A stretch of 64,000 nt of DNA from Pseudomonas sp. KUIN-1. GTDB taxonomy: Bacteria > Pseudomonadota > Gammaproteobacteria > Pseudomonadales > Pseudomonadaceae. Below the pieces are notes generated by a model that worked only from the letters and a program-made list of their open reading frames with translations, had not been told where the DNA came from and ran no database searches. The stretch's first letter is position 1; each line of letters begins with the position of its first letter. Location: contig NZ_AP020337.1 of NCBI RefSeq assembly GCF_009176725.1, positions 5,029,501 to 5,093,500 on the forward strand. Reading direction: 5' to 3'. A program made the position numbers and the translations under genes. Positions 22,201 to 28,861 of the stretch are shown piece after piece.

Positions 22201-22909
22201 CATCGAAGGTATAGCTCTTGCCATCTTTAGAGAGCATTCCATTTTTGGTAAAGGCGATAAAATGCTGCGGACTCCAGATTAAATTCACCCCCCCGGCCAA
22301 GGCCAGCTCACACTCGCCGGACTTGATGGCATTGACCGCTAACGCCAACGACACCAGCGAGCTTGAACAGGCGGTATCAATGCTGATACTGGGGCCTTTG
22401 AGGTCAAAGTAATAAGAGATCCGGTTGGATAAAATCGAGTACGCCGTTCCCGTCGGAAAGTAAGGATCAATCGGCGTGTGATTCAGCGCCAACAGCTCAG
22501 CGTAATCCCAGTGACACACCCCCATAAAAACGCCGGTGTTCGTCCCCTTCACGCTGGATGGGCATATCCCTGCGTCTTCAAAGGCATGCCAGGCCATTTC
22601 CATGGCAATACGTTGCTGGGGGTCCATGAACTTGCTTTCACGGGGCGAAATCCCGAAGAAATTGGCATCGAAGCACTCGATATCGTCGACGAACCCGCCC
22701 CAAATACTCGATGTTTTATCGCCGCCGGTTTTAGGATCACCGTAAAGCTCAGCCTTCGACCAACGCTTTTCATTCACCTCACTAATCAGGGACTTTCCAG
22801 CTTTAAGCTTGCCCCAGAAGGCATCAATAGAGTCTGCTTCAGGCAGGCGAAGGCCAACCCCGACAATAGCGACCTGGGTGCTATCTAGGTCAGTTTTTGT
22901 GCTTGACAT
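13214..22909 (-). CDS. trans-AT polyketide synthase A (KS-DH-KR-ACP-KS-B-ACP-KS), glutarimide-type first modules
   Basis: This is a 3231-residue PKS. Rough domain positions are KS1 10-435 (Cys181 in DTACSSSL), DH 625-905 (His near 647 in HxxxNxxxxP, Asp near 826 in HPAILDS), KR 950-1320 (GGLGGIG near 1129, YAAAN near 1275), ACP1 1395-1475 (Ser near 1437), KS2 1540-1970 (Cys near 1712 in DTMCSATS), a degenerate double-hotdog domain 2150-2440, ACP2 2470-2550 (Ser near 2510), KS3 2585-3015 (Cys near 2757) and a short acidic C-terminal docking tail. The degenerate hotdog domain opens like a DH but lacks the catalytic His, the GxxxxP loop and the Asp, as B (branching) domains do. KS-DH-KR-ACP followed by KS-B-ACP is the arrangement that builds the glutarimide ring in known pathways. 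KS3 needs the KR-ACP at the front of PKS B. The ATG at 22909 follows an AAGGGA ribosome site and lies 20 bases after the amidotransferase gene. The glutarimide assignment is an inference. Confidence 0.95.
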   Translation of the reverse strand: MSSTKTDLDSTQVAIVGVGLRLPEADSIDAFWGKLKAGKSLISEVNEKRWSKAELYGDPKTGGDKTSSIWGGFVDDIECFDANFFGISPRESKFMDPQQRIAMEMAWHAFEDAGICPSSVKGTNTGVFMGVCHWDYAELLALNHTPIDPYFPTGTAYSILSNRISYYFDLKGPSISIDTACSSSLVSLALAVNAIKSGECELALAGGVNLIWSPQHFIAFTKNGMLSKDGKSYTFDDRANGYVRGEGGGLLLLKALDKAIEDGDNIYAVVRGIANNHGGKTGSLTVTNPQAQADLIAELYRRSHIDVRDVSYIETHGTGTPLGDPIEIHGLKKAFAQASHAVDDPQSRKNYCGIGSVKTNIGHLEGAAGVAGIIKILAALKNKELPGNLNFKSINPKIELTDTPFYIVDKHQPWASPADGSTGRIAGISSFGFGGSNAHAVIQEFIPETAQLSARAVADNHPVFAIPVSAKSSESLVAYAQRLLAFLEDNPSDLPGIAHALQCQRDALTERVCFVVESIDELKLAIRSFIDTRAAAEHTFVGNSYDAGEGKKLRSYAEENRASLTENWMSNHDMLSLAQYWVFGVAVDWNDLYLDAGLIPAKVRLPLYSFERTAYWFPKKNADVAKPKQPGTVEFTLSSKAFFLEDHTVNNQSILPGVHYLEMILSTIPRADKMINVDFSNVFWLSPFAIELSDDDVDIRKSIYLDFDSKQADANAASGQPGKGFRFYTHPKNIEGQAKDKVRVHVQGEYQPGSTVADRIDLPDMSPFKKIHRDQCYQYLQSTGIYHGPRLQGVEQIHVGVDEVWVKVSIAGSQQSFSAHPAILDSVLQAGIATALSNNASRYPYVPFSLDSLSVYQICPTTVWARISEKNRFAGTKASLTFDLNIFTEQGEQVASAKNFTMCLLRSPVGEQMTSKNNSGSNEPSSQNLYFSKQWVVDSTDHQQPPISSTAPADRANHVLALYVGSTIQDDRWIANYRNQVSAQTSCTFQSMALSSPEAVSSAPTIEAYSHVFSYIKKLLETKPKTIQHLLVCASSTLPDVIRSSLTALLRVAHNENPRIHGRFVSIENSPLVDSGSIIAREFLIADGAFSVRHDAQGLRRIERITAQPVRPVQGKIPVLNEQPVFWITGGLGGIGQLISRQLAADFPGCTLYLTGRKTAAEQQAVFSALKSEIQARGGKIDYQPLDITDVVEVENFVAALKNTHHSVDVIFHAAGHIADNFILRKEVKDSLPVLSPKLDGTLAIDQAIKRLPLGKFVLFSSVASTFGNAGQCDYAAANAFLDAFAIDRNQRVREGEGTGQTIAINWPLWQEGGMKMDAGTLASVHETTGMEPLPTHEAMHALRYALTTTDDFPILVTYGNQEKIHAYIAGLNQRSVVPEGGSQESPDPSKSGDDVDNEALFQYAQDYLKGKLAIVIERDAKTIRGDQKIEEYGFDSIMAVEMIRQLEGQFGQLSKTLFFEYFTINEVADYLMDEYSDKLKSLYLEGRAPVVEVAAHTDTPSKDKQVAEEAAAAPAPSINKQIEAVPVASQVAADDRDQHDIAIIGLSGRYPKSRNMDELWELLKSGQHAFEKIPADRWKHDAIYYKERDVWGKSTIKTGGFLDDIDKFDPRYFQISQLEAEKMSPEVRLFLEVGVEALEDSGYSKESLQQLYKGDVGVVAGTMSNHYNLYGFQNNLTRGGSASGSYTGTIPNMLSYFYGFTGPSLFVDTMCSATSTCIHVAVQMLRSGESKIVVAGGMNLLLHPYNLISSSQEHFTTKTSDVIRSYGIGADGTILGEGVGAVVLKTLADAKRDGDNIWGIIKGTALSNAGVRNGFTVPQPHMQALAIEKAIEDAQIDPQTIGYFEGHGSGTELGDPVEIKGATQAFRKYTDKKQFCPIGSIKSNLAHLLAAAGIAGISKILLQFKHQQIVPSLGADTLNSNIRFEDSPFYVHKELQSWPAPRSESNLVLPRRASITSIGAGGMNSHMILEEYVDPRTTSRSPRQTQQQLFVFSATNRDSLVRNLQSFSSYLKDHRDVSPVSLAYTLQVAKNQMKCRLAFCADSVNEVIGSIDSWLSGLSSNRSVRFVDSASGATKEFSRRELSQAIESAELETLAEYWTNGSTVDWFALHGLNDQAALGAMIKVRIPAYQFEKKRCWFEVLEDAPSVIDPLGNRNKYHPLVRDNTSDLSGIRYSADLIEIEILDYLYRVKKQPQLITFSLLDAAIAVMKQADPQSGYTSVRWELLAPIPVVPSQLCYAVALNDQTGQFSDVYISSTADASTPHQLCARVEFAVQAGDGRRVLQQPFPAFANATVRESLSGAQVSKALEEHKIVFGDYVNAISELQLIGEQRYRVHLKDTDYRHNHFARNTTFLSELGSALQQAVLYIALRQGLDHWSNYALCACNVQLDLASVSKVSSLLFSLESSGQALRGTIALADKNGTLLSLLDDVYIANSQAIEPRAAKTIETASFRSQPVFRHETAESPRPVAAAGTESDGLGKAVSAIVAKLLKFDESEVDARTSFYEFGFDSIGLTQLSKEINEMLGARITPAVFFDCENIEALCFYLKDQGVSGTSEEAPQNSASAVNQAATPVSRVEKPEAERNHRLPHPHESIAVIGMAGRFPGAASVEALWSNLLNNQDSIQDFPYQRYNQDTQAAFAGVACVKKGGYLDKVDGFDAAFFNISRVEAEFMDPQQRQVLEVVWHAVENAAYDPSQLPSDTGVFIGVSNNDYRALLQKDQELDGYIATGNSHAMLANRVSFFLDIHGPSESIDTACSSSLVAIHNACESLRSGSASFAIAGGVNLLLDIQGFAEPDHAGMLSLDGRCNTFSRNANGYVRGEGVGVVILKPLSLAQKDGDNILAVIESSAHQHGGRAKSLTAPNAKSQAELLRTTLKKIDLSQLQYVEAHGTGTELGDPVEVNALKQAVTETHGLPIYLGALKSNIGHLESAAGVAGLIKAVKVLSERTVPANLHCSPLNPYIELHDSRFVINERQSSLKASDQGIFAAVSSFGFGGSIASVVLRRYESNRTTARAHRAFSGHEVVLVLSAKTRRGLVSQAINLRQHLSSHPEQIEEVAYTLQVGRAELSYRLSIVAMDSADGLSKLTRFIESEAALSDADFSTGANELNHVSIFTGHIKGSKTEKMSNEALPKLLTLDNANIVAERFVKGVKFNWNLLYGGARPNRVVLPGYPFEQQRYWLPKDQVTTWYDVDNFSNEQFVAHSFYEDLLDRVLLDDLDTETVLQLLRKD

Positions 22910-22929
22910 AAACGTTGTCCCTTAGGTTT

Positions 22930-24906
22930 CTAGTGCCTTGCGTCTACGGCTTGCACCAACAACTTATCCACCCGGCAAGGATTGATATAAGCCGCGCCCT
23001 GACGTTTGACAAACCATTTATCCAGCTCGATCAAGGACATCAGATAGACAAACGCCTGGTTGTCTCTGACTGTTATGTCTTCACCGCCGGCAAGGGTTCG
23101 TTCGACCACTTTTTTGATCAGTGCTTTTGCAAACACCGGATTAATCAGCTCGATGGCGTCCAGCGCATTTGACTCGCAAAGATGATTGAGATAATCGAGG
23201 GCGTGTTCGACAAACGGCCCGCTGTCCGGCGCACGATACGGTGTTTTGGCTTTATGAATGATACGACCCGGCAGAATTCCATCGTAGGCCATGCGCAGCA
23301 TGTACTTTTCAGTAAAGCCATCGTCAAAACGCAAATTGATGGAGGAGGCGAGTTTCTGCACATTGATGTCGAGGAATGGACAGCGGTTTTCAATACCATG
23401 AGCAAGGCCCATACGCTCGCCCTGGCTACTGAGGAGATACCCGGAAAGCAAGGTATTGAACTCCAGCCACTGGGCTTTTTGCGTTGGGCTTAACGCGCTG
23501 TACACCGGGTCTTTCGCCACCCATGCCTGAATGCCAGCAAATGGATCATTCTTGGTTTTCAGCAACCGACTGGCAAAGCGCCCATTTTGAAAACGTATTT
23601 CGTGGGAGAACAACCCAGGGATTTTTTCTTTCGCATAAGCGTTATAGAAACCCATCAAGTTCGAGTCATTGTCTTCACTGAAGCTTTTCATGTAAGGATA
23701 CAACTTGGCCAGCAAGCGTTTCTTCTCATCGTGATCAGTGGTGTCCCACTGGGAGCGCAACAGAGTCTCTTTAAAGATGTTGTAGCCCAGAAATACTTCA
23801 TCCGCTCCCTCTCCGCTCAGAATCGCTTTGATACCGGTCGAGCGAACATGCTTGGACAACATGTACATCGGCACGGGCGCGGTACGAAACAACGGCATTT
23901 CAGCATGGAAAACCGTCGCCGAGAAATTATCAACAATGTCTTTATGGTTAATAATCAACCGTTCATGCTTGGTCGAGAACAACGCAGAGACGAGTTGTTG
24001 ATCACTCGACTCATCCAGGTTCTTATCTTCAAACTCCACAGAAAACGTGCGCAGCGGCTTTTGCTTGATGATCCTTGCCGCAATACTGGTCAAAACGGAG
24101 GAGTCAACACCACCACTGAGGTACAGCCCCATAGGCACGTCACTGCGCAGTCTGAGCTTGACCGCCTGCTCGAGGGTGTTGCGGATTTCTTCCTTGGCTT
24201 CATTTTCAGTGCCATCAAAATCCACAGCGCGAAAATCCAGGGCGTAGTAGGGCCGGATCTCACACTGAGCCCCTCGCAAGGTCATGATGGACCCAGGTGG
24301 CAGCTGACGAATGCCCTGAAACGGGGTTTGCGATGGCAGGGGTGTCCAATGGGCGAGGATTGAGGACAAGGACATTTCGTCAAACTTGAACTCAAACCCT
24401 GGAAAGCCAAAAAAGCACTTCATCTCTGAAGCAAAAAGATAACCACCGTCGGTTTGCGTATAAAACAGCGGGCGCTTACCAAAGCGATCGCGCGCTATAA
24501 ATACTTCATCTTTAACCGTGTCATAAATGGCGAAGGCGAAAGCGCCATTAAATTTTTCCAAGGCCTCATCACCCCACTCCATCCAGCTGCGCAACACCAC
24601 CTCGGTGTCGGACTCAGTGGAAAAATTGTGTCCCAAGACCTGCAATCGACGCCTTAGCTCGATGTAGTTATACAGTTCACCGTTGTATGAAATCCAATAC
24701 TGACCTGTGCCATCGCTGAGGGGTTGAATACCTGCCGCAAGGTCAATAATACTTAAACGCATGGTGCCGAGACCCATGGAATTATTGACATAATACCCTG
24801 CCTGGTCGGGGCCTCGATGTTCAATCATTGAAAGCATATTTTTTATGACGGTGGTTTCATCGAGATTTTTATTTTTAACACCAAAGAAGCCAGTTATCCC
24901 ACACAT
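22930..24906 (-). CDS. asparagine-synthetase-like amidotransferase, probable malonamyl starter enzyme
   Basis: The enzyme uses glutamine as nitrogen donor to amidate a carboxylate. It is 658 residues if it starts at the ATG at 24906, which gives Met-Cys-Gly-Ile-Thr-Gly; Cys2 is the N-terminal nucleophile of class II glutaminases. An upstream in-frame extension would bury this Cys, so I rejected it. The N-terminal half has the glutaminase signatures (SYNGELYNY, ESDTEVV). The C-terminal half has the ATP-binding SGGVDSS loop near residue 265. Free asparagine is one possible product, but it sits between a free-standing ACP and PKS A, with only 20 bases to the latter. In glutarimide clusters the homologue converts malonyl-ACP to malonamyl-ACP, the starter whose amide nitrogen ends up in the glutarimide ring. 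A GGTGGG sequence precedes the start. Confidence 0.9.
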   Translation of the reverse strand: MCGITGFFGVKNKNLDETTVIKNMLSMIEHRGPDQAGYYVNNSMGLGTMRLSIIDLAAGIQPLSDGTGQYWISYNGELYNYIELRRRLQVLGHNFSTESDTEVVLRSWMEWGDEALEKFNGAFAFAIYDTVKDEVFIARDRFGKRPLFYTQTDGGYLFASEMKCFFGFPGFEFKFDEMSLSSILAHWTPLPSQTPFQGIRQLPPGSIMTLRGAQCEIRPYYALDFRAVDFDGTENEAKEEIRNTLEQAVKLRLRSDVPMGLYLSGGVDSSVLTSIAARIIKQKPLRTFSVEFEDKNLDESSDQQLVSALFSTKHERLIINHKDIVDNFSATVFHAEMPLFRTAPVPMYMLSKHVRSTGIKAILSGEGADEVFLGYNIFKETLLRSQWDTTDHDEKKRLLAKLYPYMKSFSEDNDSNLMGFYNAYAKEKIPGLFSHEIRFQNGRFASRLLKTKNDPFAGIQAWVAKDPVYSALSPTQKAQWLEFNTLLSGYLLSSQGERMGLAHGIENRCPFLDINVQKLASSINLRFDDGFTEKYMLRMAYDGILPGRIIHKAKTPYRAPDSGPFVEHALDYLNHLCESNALDAIELINPVFAKALIKKVVERTLAGGEDITVRDNQAFVYLMSLIELDKWFVKRQGAAYINPCRVDKLLVQAVDARH

Positions 24907-25142
24907 AAAAATAAACCCACCAAAGTTTAAGTTGGCACCCCACACAGAACTGTAGCGCCCTACCGCCTTAGCGAAGGTCGAAAGTCCCAATCACGGCTTG
25001 GAGTTTTTTTGCCAAGGCCAACGCGCACGCGCCACAAACACCGAATAATATTACGGAGAAAAGCATCGACAAACTTTAGCTGTCCTGCCTGACTGACAAC
25101 AGTATCTGATGGACTGGTGGGCCTCTCAACCGCACCTCGGAA

Positions 25143-25388
25143 CTACCGGGTGGCCGTTGCCCGCTTCTCGACAAACTCTACCATATTCTGGATAGAAACC
25201 AGCACATTGCCCATCATATCTTCCTGGGTGAACACAATACCAAACTCCTTCTTCAAGAAAGAAATAAGTTGAATATAACCTACCGAATCGATCAAGCCGA
25301 GTTTGATGAGATCATCTTGTTCTGTTATATCCTCGTCGAACTCAAATAAGAAATTTTGAGTCAGATAGGATTTGATTTTTTCTTTCAT
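25143..25388 (-). CDS. free-standing acyl carrier protein
   Basis: This 81-residue acidic helical protein has the carrier motif GLIDSV; its Ser takes the phosphopantetheine arm. The LIDS form is typical of discrete carrier proteins rather than of the PKS-embedded ACPs in this window (GFDS or GLDS). It lies between the oxygenase gene (74 bases upstream) and the amidotransferase gene (236 bases downstream), all on one strand. Glutarimide clusters carry such a discrete ACP beside the amidotransferase, where it holds malonyl while the amide is made; I infer the same here. It could also carry the substrate of the neighbouring TauD-like enzyme. Confidence 0.88.
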   Translation of the reverse strand: MKEKIKSYLTQNFLFEFDEDITEQDDLIKLGLIDSVGYIQLISFLKKEFGIVFTQEDMMGNVLVSIQNMVEFVEKRATATR

Positions 25389-25462
25389 GTATTCACTCTT
25401 TCATAGCCATTGCACATTCCACCGCAACGGAGGGACTTTTAAACGCACCCTCAACGAATAGA

Positions 25463-26476
25463 TCAAGCCGACCCGGCCGACTCCAATTCTGCGCGTTCAA
25501 AAGGATATGGATGCCAGTCTTCATTATCATGACTGGTCACTGCCAGGCTTTTATCCCGTTCGTAGTAACTGGTAAACTCCGGAATAATAGCTTGAGTCCG
25601 ACGCATGATCCTGTTGTGGTTCGAGACCAGCGCACCACGCTTGTGCATGGTGCCATTGCAATTCCAGATCAGAAAATCGTCCTGCTTCCAAAAGTGCTCA
25701 TAAACGTATTGATCTTTAATTTGATGATCAAACAGAAACTTTAAGAGCCTGTAGCTCTCTGACTTACTCAGCCCTTCAACACGCTCCATAGTGTTGTAGT
25801 TCAGATAAAGATATTTTTGCCGGGTGATCGGATTGGTTTTAACTAATGGTTGGTTGACCGGTTCAGTACGCTGAGGATCGACAAAGTAGTGAAGCACTCG
25901 AAGATTATCAATACGCTTTTTCAGGCTGTCTTCCAAGTCATTATAGGCGGCAACGGTGTCGCAAAATAACGTTGCTCCGCCTTGTGCGGCAGCCAGCTCT
26001 GCATATAAGCAATTAATCGTTTCAACGTTTATGGCTTCCGAGTCACCAGTGTGCCAACACGAAGTTCCCTTACCCTTGGTATGATTGTCTTTCTCATCCC
26101 ATATCGCATGCTCATCCTGAGTTTTGTCGCAAAAATCCGGGCCATTCACAAAATACAAAATCTCCCCATGATTAATTAGCGGCAGCCCATTAGGAATCAC
26201 CTCGTCATCACCAAAAGTAGTTGTCTCTATCTGCGGCGCCCAAGAGTGTGACTTTAGGTTCGGATTGCCCAGCAGTCGCGTGACTGCGACTTGCTCTCTT
26301 CGTGTAAGATTTTGATTCCTGAATAACACAAACCCGCGATATGCCAAGCATTTTTTTATCGCTGCGATTGTGTCAAACGACAGATTTTTGTGTAGTTTTA
26401 AATTCTCGATTTCGACGCCAAAACTCTGAGCCGGGTATGATATTTCAAAAGGAACACTTGATAATTTTAAACCCAT
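25463..26476 (-). CDS. TauD-family Fe(II)/2-oxoglutarate enzyme with HxG motif; hydroxylase-like or candidate halogenase
   Basis: This 337-residue protein has the TauD/TfdA jelly-roll pattern. The proximal motif is WHTGDS, with His142. The distal His is His278 (GTMHKR), with candidate 2-oxoglutarate-binding Arg289 or Arg292 soon after. In TauD the proximal motif is HTD. The spacing from this His to the later GG motif matches TauD without a gap, which places Gly144, not Asp145, at the iron-ligand position. Gly or Ala at that position is characteristic of 2-oxoglutarate-dependent halogenases. It is the first gene of the cluster transcript, with a GGGG ribosome site, and is followed by the free ACP. 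It may tailor an ACP- or PKS-bound intermediate or the finished glutarimide. A hydroxylase that uses Asp145, or an inactive protein, remains possible. Confidence 0.85.
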   Translation of the reverse strand: MGLKLSSVPFEISYPAQSFGVEIENLKLHKNLSFDTIAAIKKCLAYRGFVLFRNQNLTRREQVAVTRLLGNPNLKSHSWAPQIETTTFGDDEVIPNGLPLINHGEILYFVNGPDFCDKTQDEHAIWDEKDNHTKGKGTSCWHTGDSEAINVETINCLYAELAAAQGGATLFCDTVAAYNDLEDSLKKRIDNLRVLHYFVDPQRTEPVNQPLVKTNPITRQKYLYLNYNTMERVEGLSKSESYRLLKFLFDHQIKDQYVYEHFWKQDDFLIWNCNGTMHKRGALVSNHNRIMRRTQAIIPEFTSYYERDKSLAVTSHDNEDWHPYPFERAELESAGSA

Positions 26477-26969
26477 GACAACCCCCCAGAATTTTAATCT
26501 ACACTGATTGAGTTAACGCTTATAAATACCTTGAAGCTCGGGTCTGTAAGAATCACCTCACCGCCCTCCTATTCAGATTTCTTTCAGCATGGAGTCAAGA
26601 ACATCGCCTTGGCCGAACCCAGGGTTTTCGACTGGCTTAACGCTTCAGCAAAAACTATCACTGAATGAAAACACCAAAAAATTATATAAATTCATCCTTG
26701 ATGTATTTTATTCATTCCGCTTGATCTATTCCTTGATGGCTTCTTGCTCGCCGTTTGCGGGCCACACATAGATAGCCAATCAATATCACTTCATTCAGCT
26801 CTTTAATCAGTCCTCTATCCCAGCCATCAATCGTATTCCCCATAGGAAAATCGGCGCCCTTATTGGCACTGTCGGTGGTGCCACCCAAGGGGTCACCTGG
26901 GCAATAGCCTTCTAAGGTGACGTCCTGCTCAGAAACCACGATCACCCCACCATCACCCAGTTATCTTGC
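26477..26969. other. AT-rich upstream region of the PKS cluster, no supported gene
   Basis: The first 120 bases beside the oxygenase start should contain the cluster promoter; a TAAAAT box lies about 22 bases upstream of that ATG on the minus strand, but I cannot place a convincing -35 box. The remainder has only short open frames on both strands that resemble no family I know. Base composition is more AT-rich than in the flanking core genes. Confidence 0.5.
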
Positions 26970-27232
26970 CGCTGATAGCCTGGAGACGGAGCTTGGACCT
27001 CACCCATGCGCCCAGTGTTGGTCGCAGCGGAGAACGGTGCATCGCCCTGAAATAGACAAATTCATCTGCACACTGACCCGCCAGCGAGCACGCAAGGGTG
27101 TGTTCATTACCACTTCGGATTTTTACATGGGCGCGAGAGACGGCACTCGGCCTGGATATCAAGGCTGTATTAATCGATGGTGTCGAGCTCGCCCGGCTTA
27201 TGGCCCGGGCACAACCTGGGCGTGAGCGTTAA
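26970..27232 (+). pseudogene. remnant of an Mrr-type restriction endonuclease gene
   Basis: Two frames together give an Mrr-like C-terminal half. The first frame reads HRPEIDKF, RARKGVFITTSDF. After a +1 shift near 27125-27149 the second frame reads LDIKAVLIDGVELARLM and stops at 27232. Intact Mrr proteins have a QxKRW catalytic motif just before the RPE segment; here the aligned position reads QCWSQ, so the catalytic Lys is lost too. No start or N-terminal half is visible. I conclude it is a decayed fragment marking old foreign DNA at the cluster border. The family match is from memory of the motif pattern. Confidence 0.6.
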
Positions 27233-27293
27233 GCAGAGAGACGAAATAAAGCAACTCAAAAGCGATTATTTTACTCAGGAGTGACGCGCGGGC

Positions 27294-27320
27294 TAAAAAG
27301 CTAACCACAAGCCGGCTTTT
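27294..27320 (+). terminator. possible intrinsic terminator
   Basis: AAAAAGC pairs with GCTTTTT across a 13-base loop, and the sequence continues ATTTG. It lies about 60 bases past the Mrr remnant and may once have ended its transcript. The stem is only 7 bp, so confidence is low. Confidence 0.35.
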
Positions 27321-27480
27321 TATTTGTCCGAAGTAATCGTAACGCGTTCGAGAATCCTGCCGGTAGCCTAGCTATTCCGGGGTTTCAGGCATTTCCCTGT
27401 CCGATGGTGTTCAATACCATTCGACCTCATCCGACGATGAAGTGGAGGGACAGGTGGGGGGACAAAAGGGTCGACAAGGG

Positions 27481-27765
27481 AAACCCGCGGCTAAGATAGA
27501 CCGAGTACCAGAGCGTGAAGTTGCTCGGCATCCAACCGGTAACCACCCCAGTTCGCAGCCCGCAGAACAACGGCATGGCCAAGAGCTTCATGAAGACGAT
27601 CAAGGGTGGCTGCGTGGCGTAAGCGCCCAAGCCAGATCGAGAAATTGGCTCTGTATAACCTGGCAATGCCTTCGAATACTACAATGAACAGCATCCGCAC
27701 AGCGCCTTGAACTATCGCTCACCGAGAAAGCTCAGGCGCTTGGAGCCGTATCAATTTGGCAGGGA
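27481..27765 (+). pseudogene. remnant of an IS3-family transposase C-terminus
   Basis: One frame, interrupted by stops, reads PVRSPQNNGMAKSFMKTIK, then YYNEQHPHSALNYRSP. This is the end of the integrase (DDE) domain of IS3-type OrfB, including the Asn-Gly-Met-Ala and Tyr-Asn-Glu blocks. In-frame stops occur after the Lys-Gly-Gly segment and before the final block. The N-terminal DDE portion and inverted repeats are missing. It is a dead fragment between the PKS cluster and the LysR gene. Confidence 0.75.
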
Positions 27766-27803
27766 TTGGTGTACGGCTTTACGGGGACAAGTCCACGGCA
27801 AGA

Positions 27804-27831
27804 TTGACATACCAAAATAACCGGATAAACA
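27804..27831 (+). promoter_or_regulatory. candidate sigma-70 promoter of the LysR gene
   Basis: A perfect TTGACA at 27804-27809 is followed after 16 bases by TAAACA at 27826-27831, about 44 bases before the LysR start codon. The -10 match is moderate. Confidence 0.45.
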
Positions 27832-27874
27832 CTATAGCCCATGTAGTCGCCCAAACAATGGAGTGCTGGCTAAT

Positions 27875-28861
27875 ATGTTTTCAAAAATCCCCTTAACGTC
27901 TCTACGATCGTTCGAGTCAGCGGCTCGACTAAGCAGCTTCAAAGCGGCTGCCATTGAACTTTTTGTTACTCCTTCAGCGATTTCACATCAAGTAAAATCA
28001 CTAGAACACTGGCTCGGCTTATTGCTTTTTGAGCGAGTAGCCAAGGGAGTCACCCTAACGACTGAAGGGCTTGATTTATACAAGAATATCCATCAGCATT
28101 TTTCAAGCATAAACCAAAGTCTTAGTCAACTACGCTCACAGACCGACGAGAACGCAATCACCGTCACAACCACCCATGCATTTGCCTCATTGTGGCTCAT
28201 TCCCAGATTAGGAGATTTCTACCGCCGCCATCCAACGATGCAAGTCAACATCATCACCAGCAAAACACAGGCAGACCTGCACAGAGATGCCAGTATCGAC
28301 GTGGCTATTAGCAGCGTTTTCAAAGAGGTCCCTGATACCTATCAGCTACATCTAATGGACGAAAGCTTTCTGGCCTATATGCCCTGCAGGACGCCCTTAT
28401 CTGGAGACACAAGGTCCCCACTCATCAACGTTCGTTGGGAGGCTGATGGCCATAACCCATTCGACTGGACGACTTGGTGCCAAGCGGCGGGACACGACGA
28501 TTGGCTGGCCAACGCCACGTTCAGGGAGTACGACGATGAACATCATGCTTTGCAAGCTGCAACTTCTGGCTATGGGATGGTGCTCGCCAGCGACGTCTTA
28601 GCCGTCGACAGTGTTACCCGAGGCTTTTTAACGCCATACAAGCCCGAGGTTAAACTAACGGGGACCCATTATATCTCGGCCTGTGTACCTGGCAGAGAAC
28701 GAAATCCGCCCGTCAGGTACTTCCTTGACTGGCTCAGTAAAGAAGCCTCTAAACATCTTGTACTGCAACGCCTCCTCACAGAGTCCATAGACTTTAGCGC
28801 ACACAAAAATCCATTGAGGAACGACCGGAATCAAAGCATGCTCAAGCTCCAGATATACTAA
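27875..28861 (+). CDS. LysR-family transcriptional regulator
   Basis: This 328-residue protein has an N-terminal winged helix-turn-helix (LTSLRSFESAARLSSF, then TPSAISHQVKSLE) and a periplasmic-binding-like effector domain, closest in pattern to the GcvA group. I chose the ATG at 27875 because GGAG lies about ten bases upstream; an in-frame GTG at 27863 would add four residues and lacks such a site. It is the only intact gene between the PKS cluster and hrpB. It points away from the cluster across 1.4 kb of decayed sequence, so a role in controlling the cluster is possible but rests on position alone. Confidence 0.9.
   Translation: MFSKIPLTSLRSFESAARLSSFKAAAIELFVTPSAISHQVKSLEHWLGLLLFERVAKGVTLTTEGLDLYKNIHQHFSSINQSLSQLRSQTDENAITVTTTHAFASLWLIPRLGDFYRRHPTMQVNIITSKTQADLHRDASIDVAISSVFKEVPDTYQLHLMDESFLAYMPCRTPLSGDTRSPLINVRWEADGHNPFDWTTWCQAAGHDDWLANATFREYDDEHHALQAATSGYGMVLASDVLAVDSVTRGFLTPYKPEVKLTGTHYISACVPGRERNPPVRYFLDWLSKEASKHLVLQRLLTESIDFSAHKNPLRNDRNQSMLKLQIY

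Noticed and set aside
24907..24990. 28-residue N-terminal extension of the amidotransferase
   Set aside because: It would move the catalytic Cys away from the N-terminus; class II glutaminases need Met-Cys at the start.
24968..25066. 32-codon hydrophobic frame on the minus strand between ACP and amidotransferase genes
   Set aside because: It begins like a membrane peptide but has no convincing ribosome site and matches nothing known.
26712..26945. 77-codon minus-strand frame near the cluster promoter
   Set aside because: No recognisable family, atypical composition, and placement in decayed sequence; not supportable as a gene.
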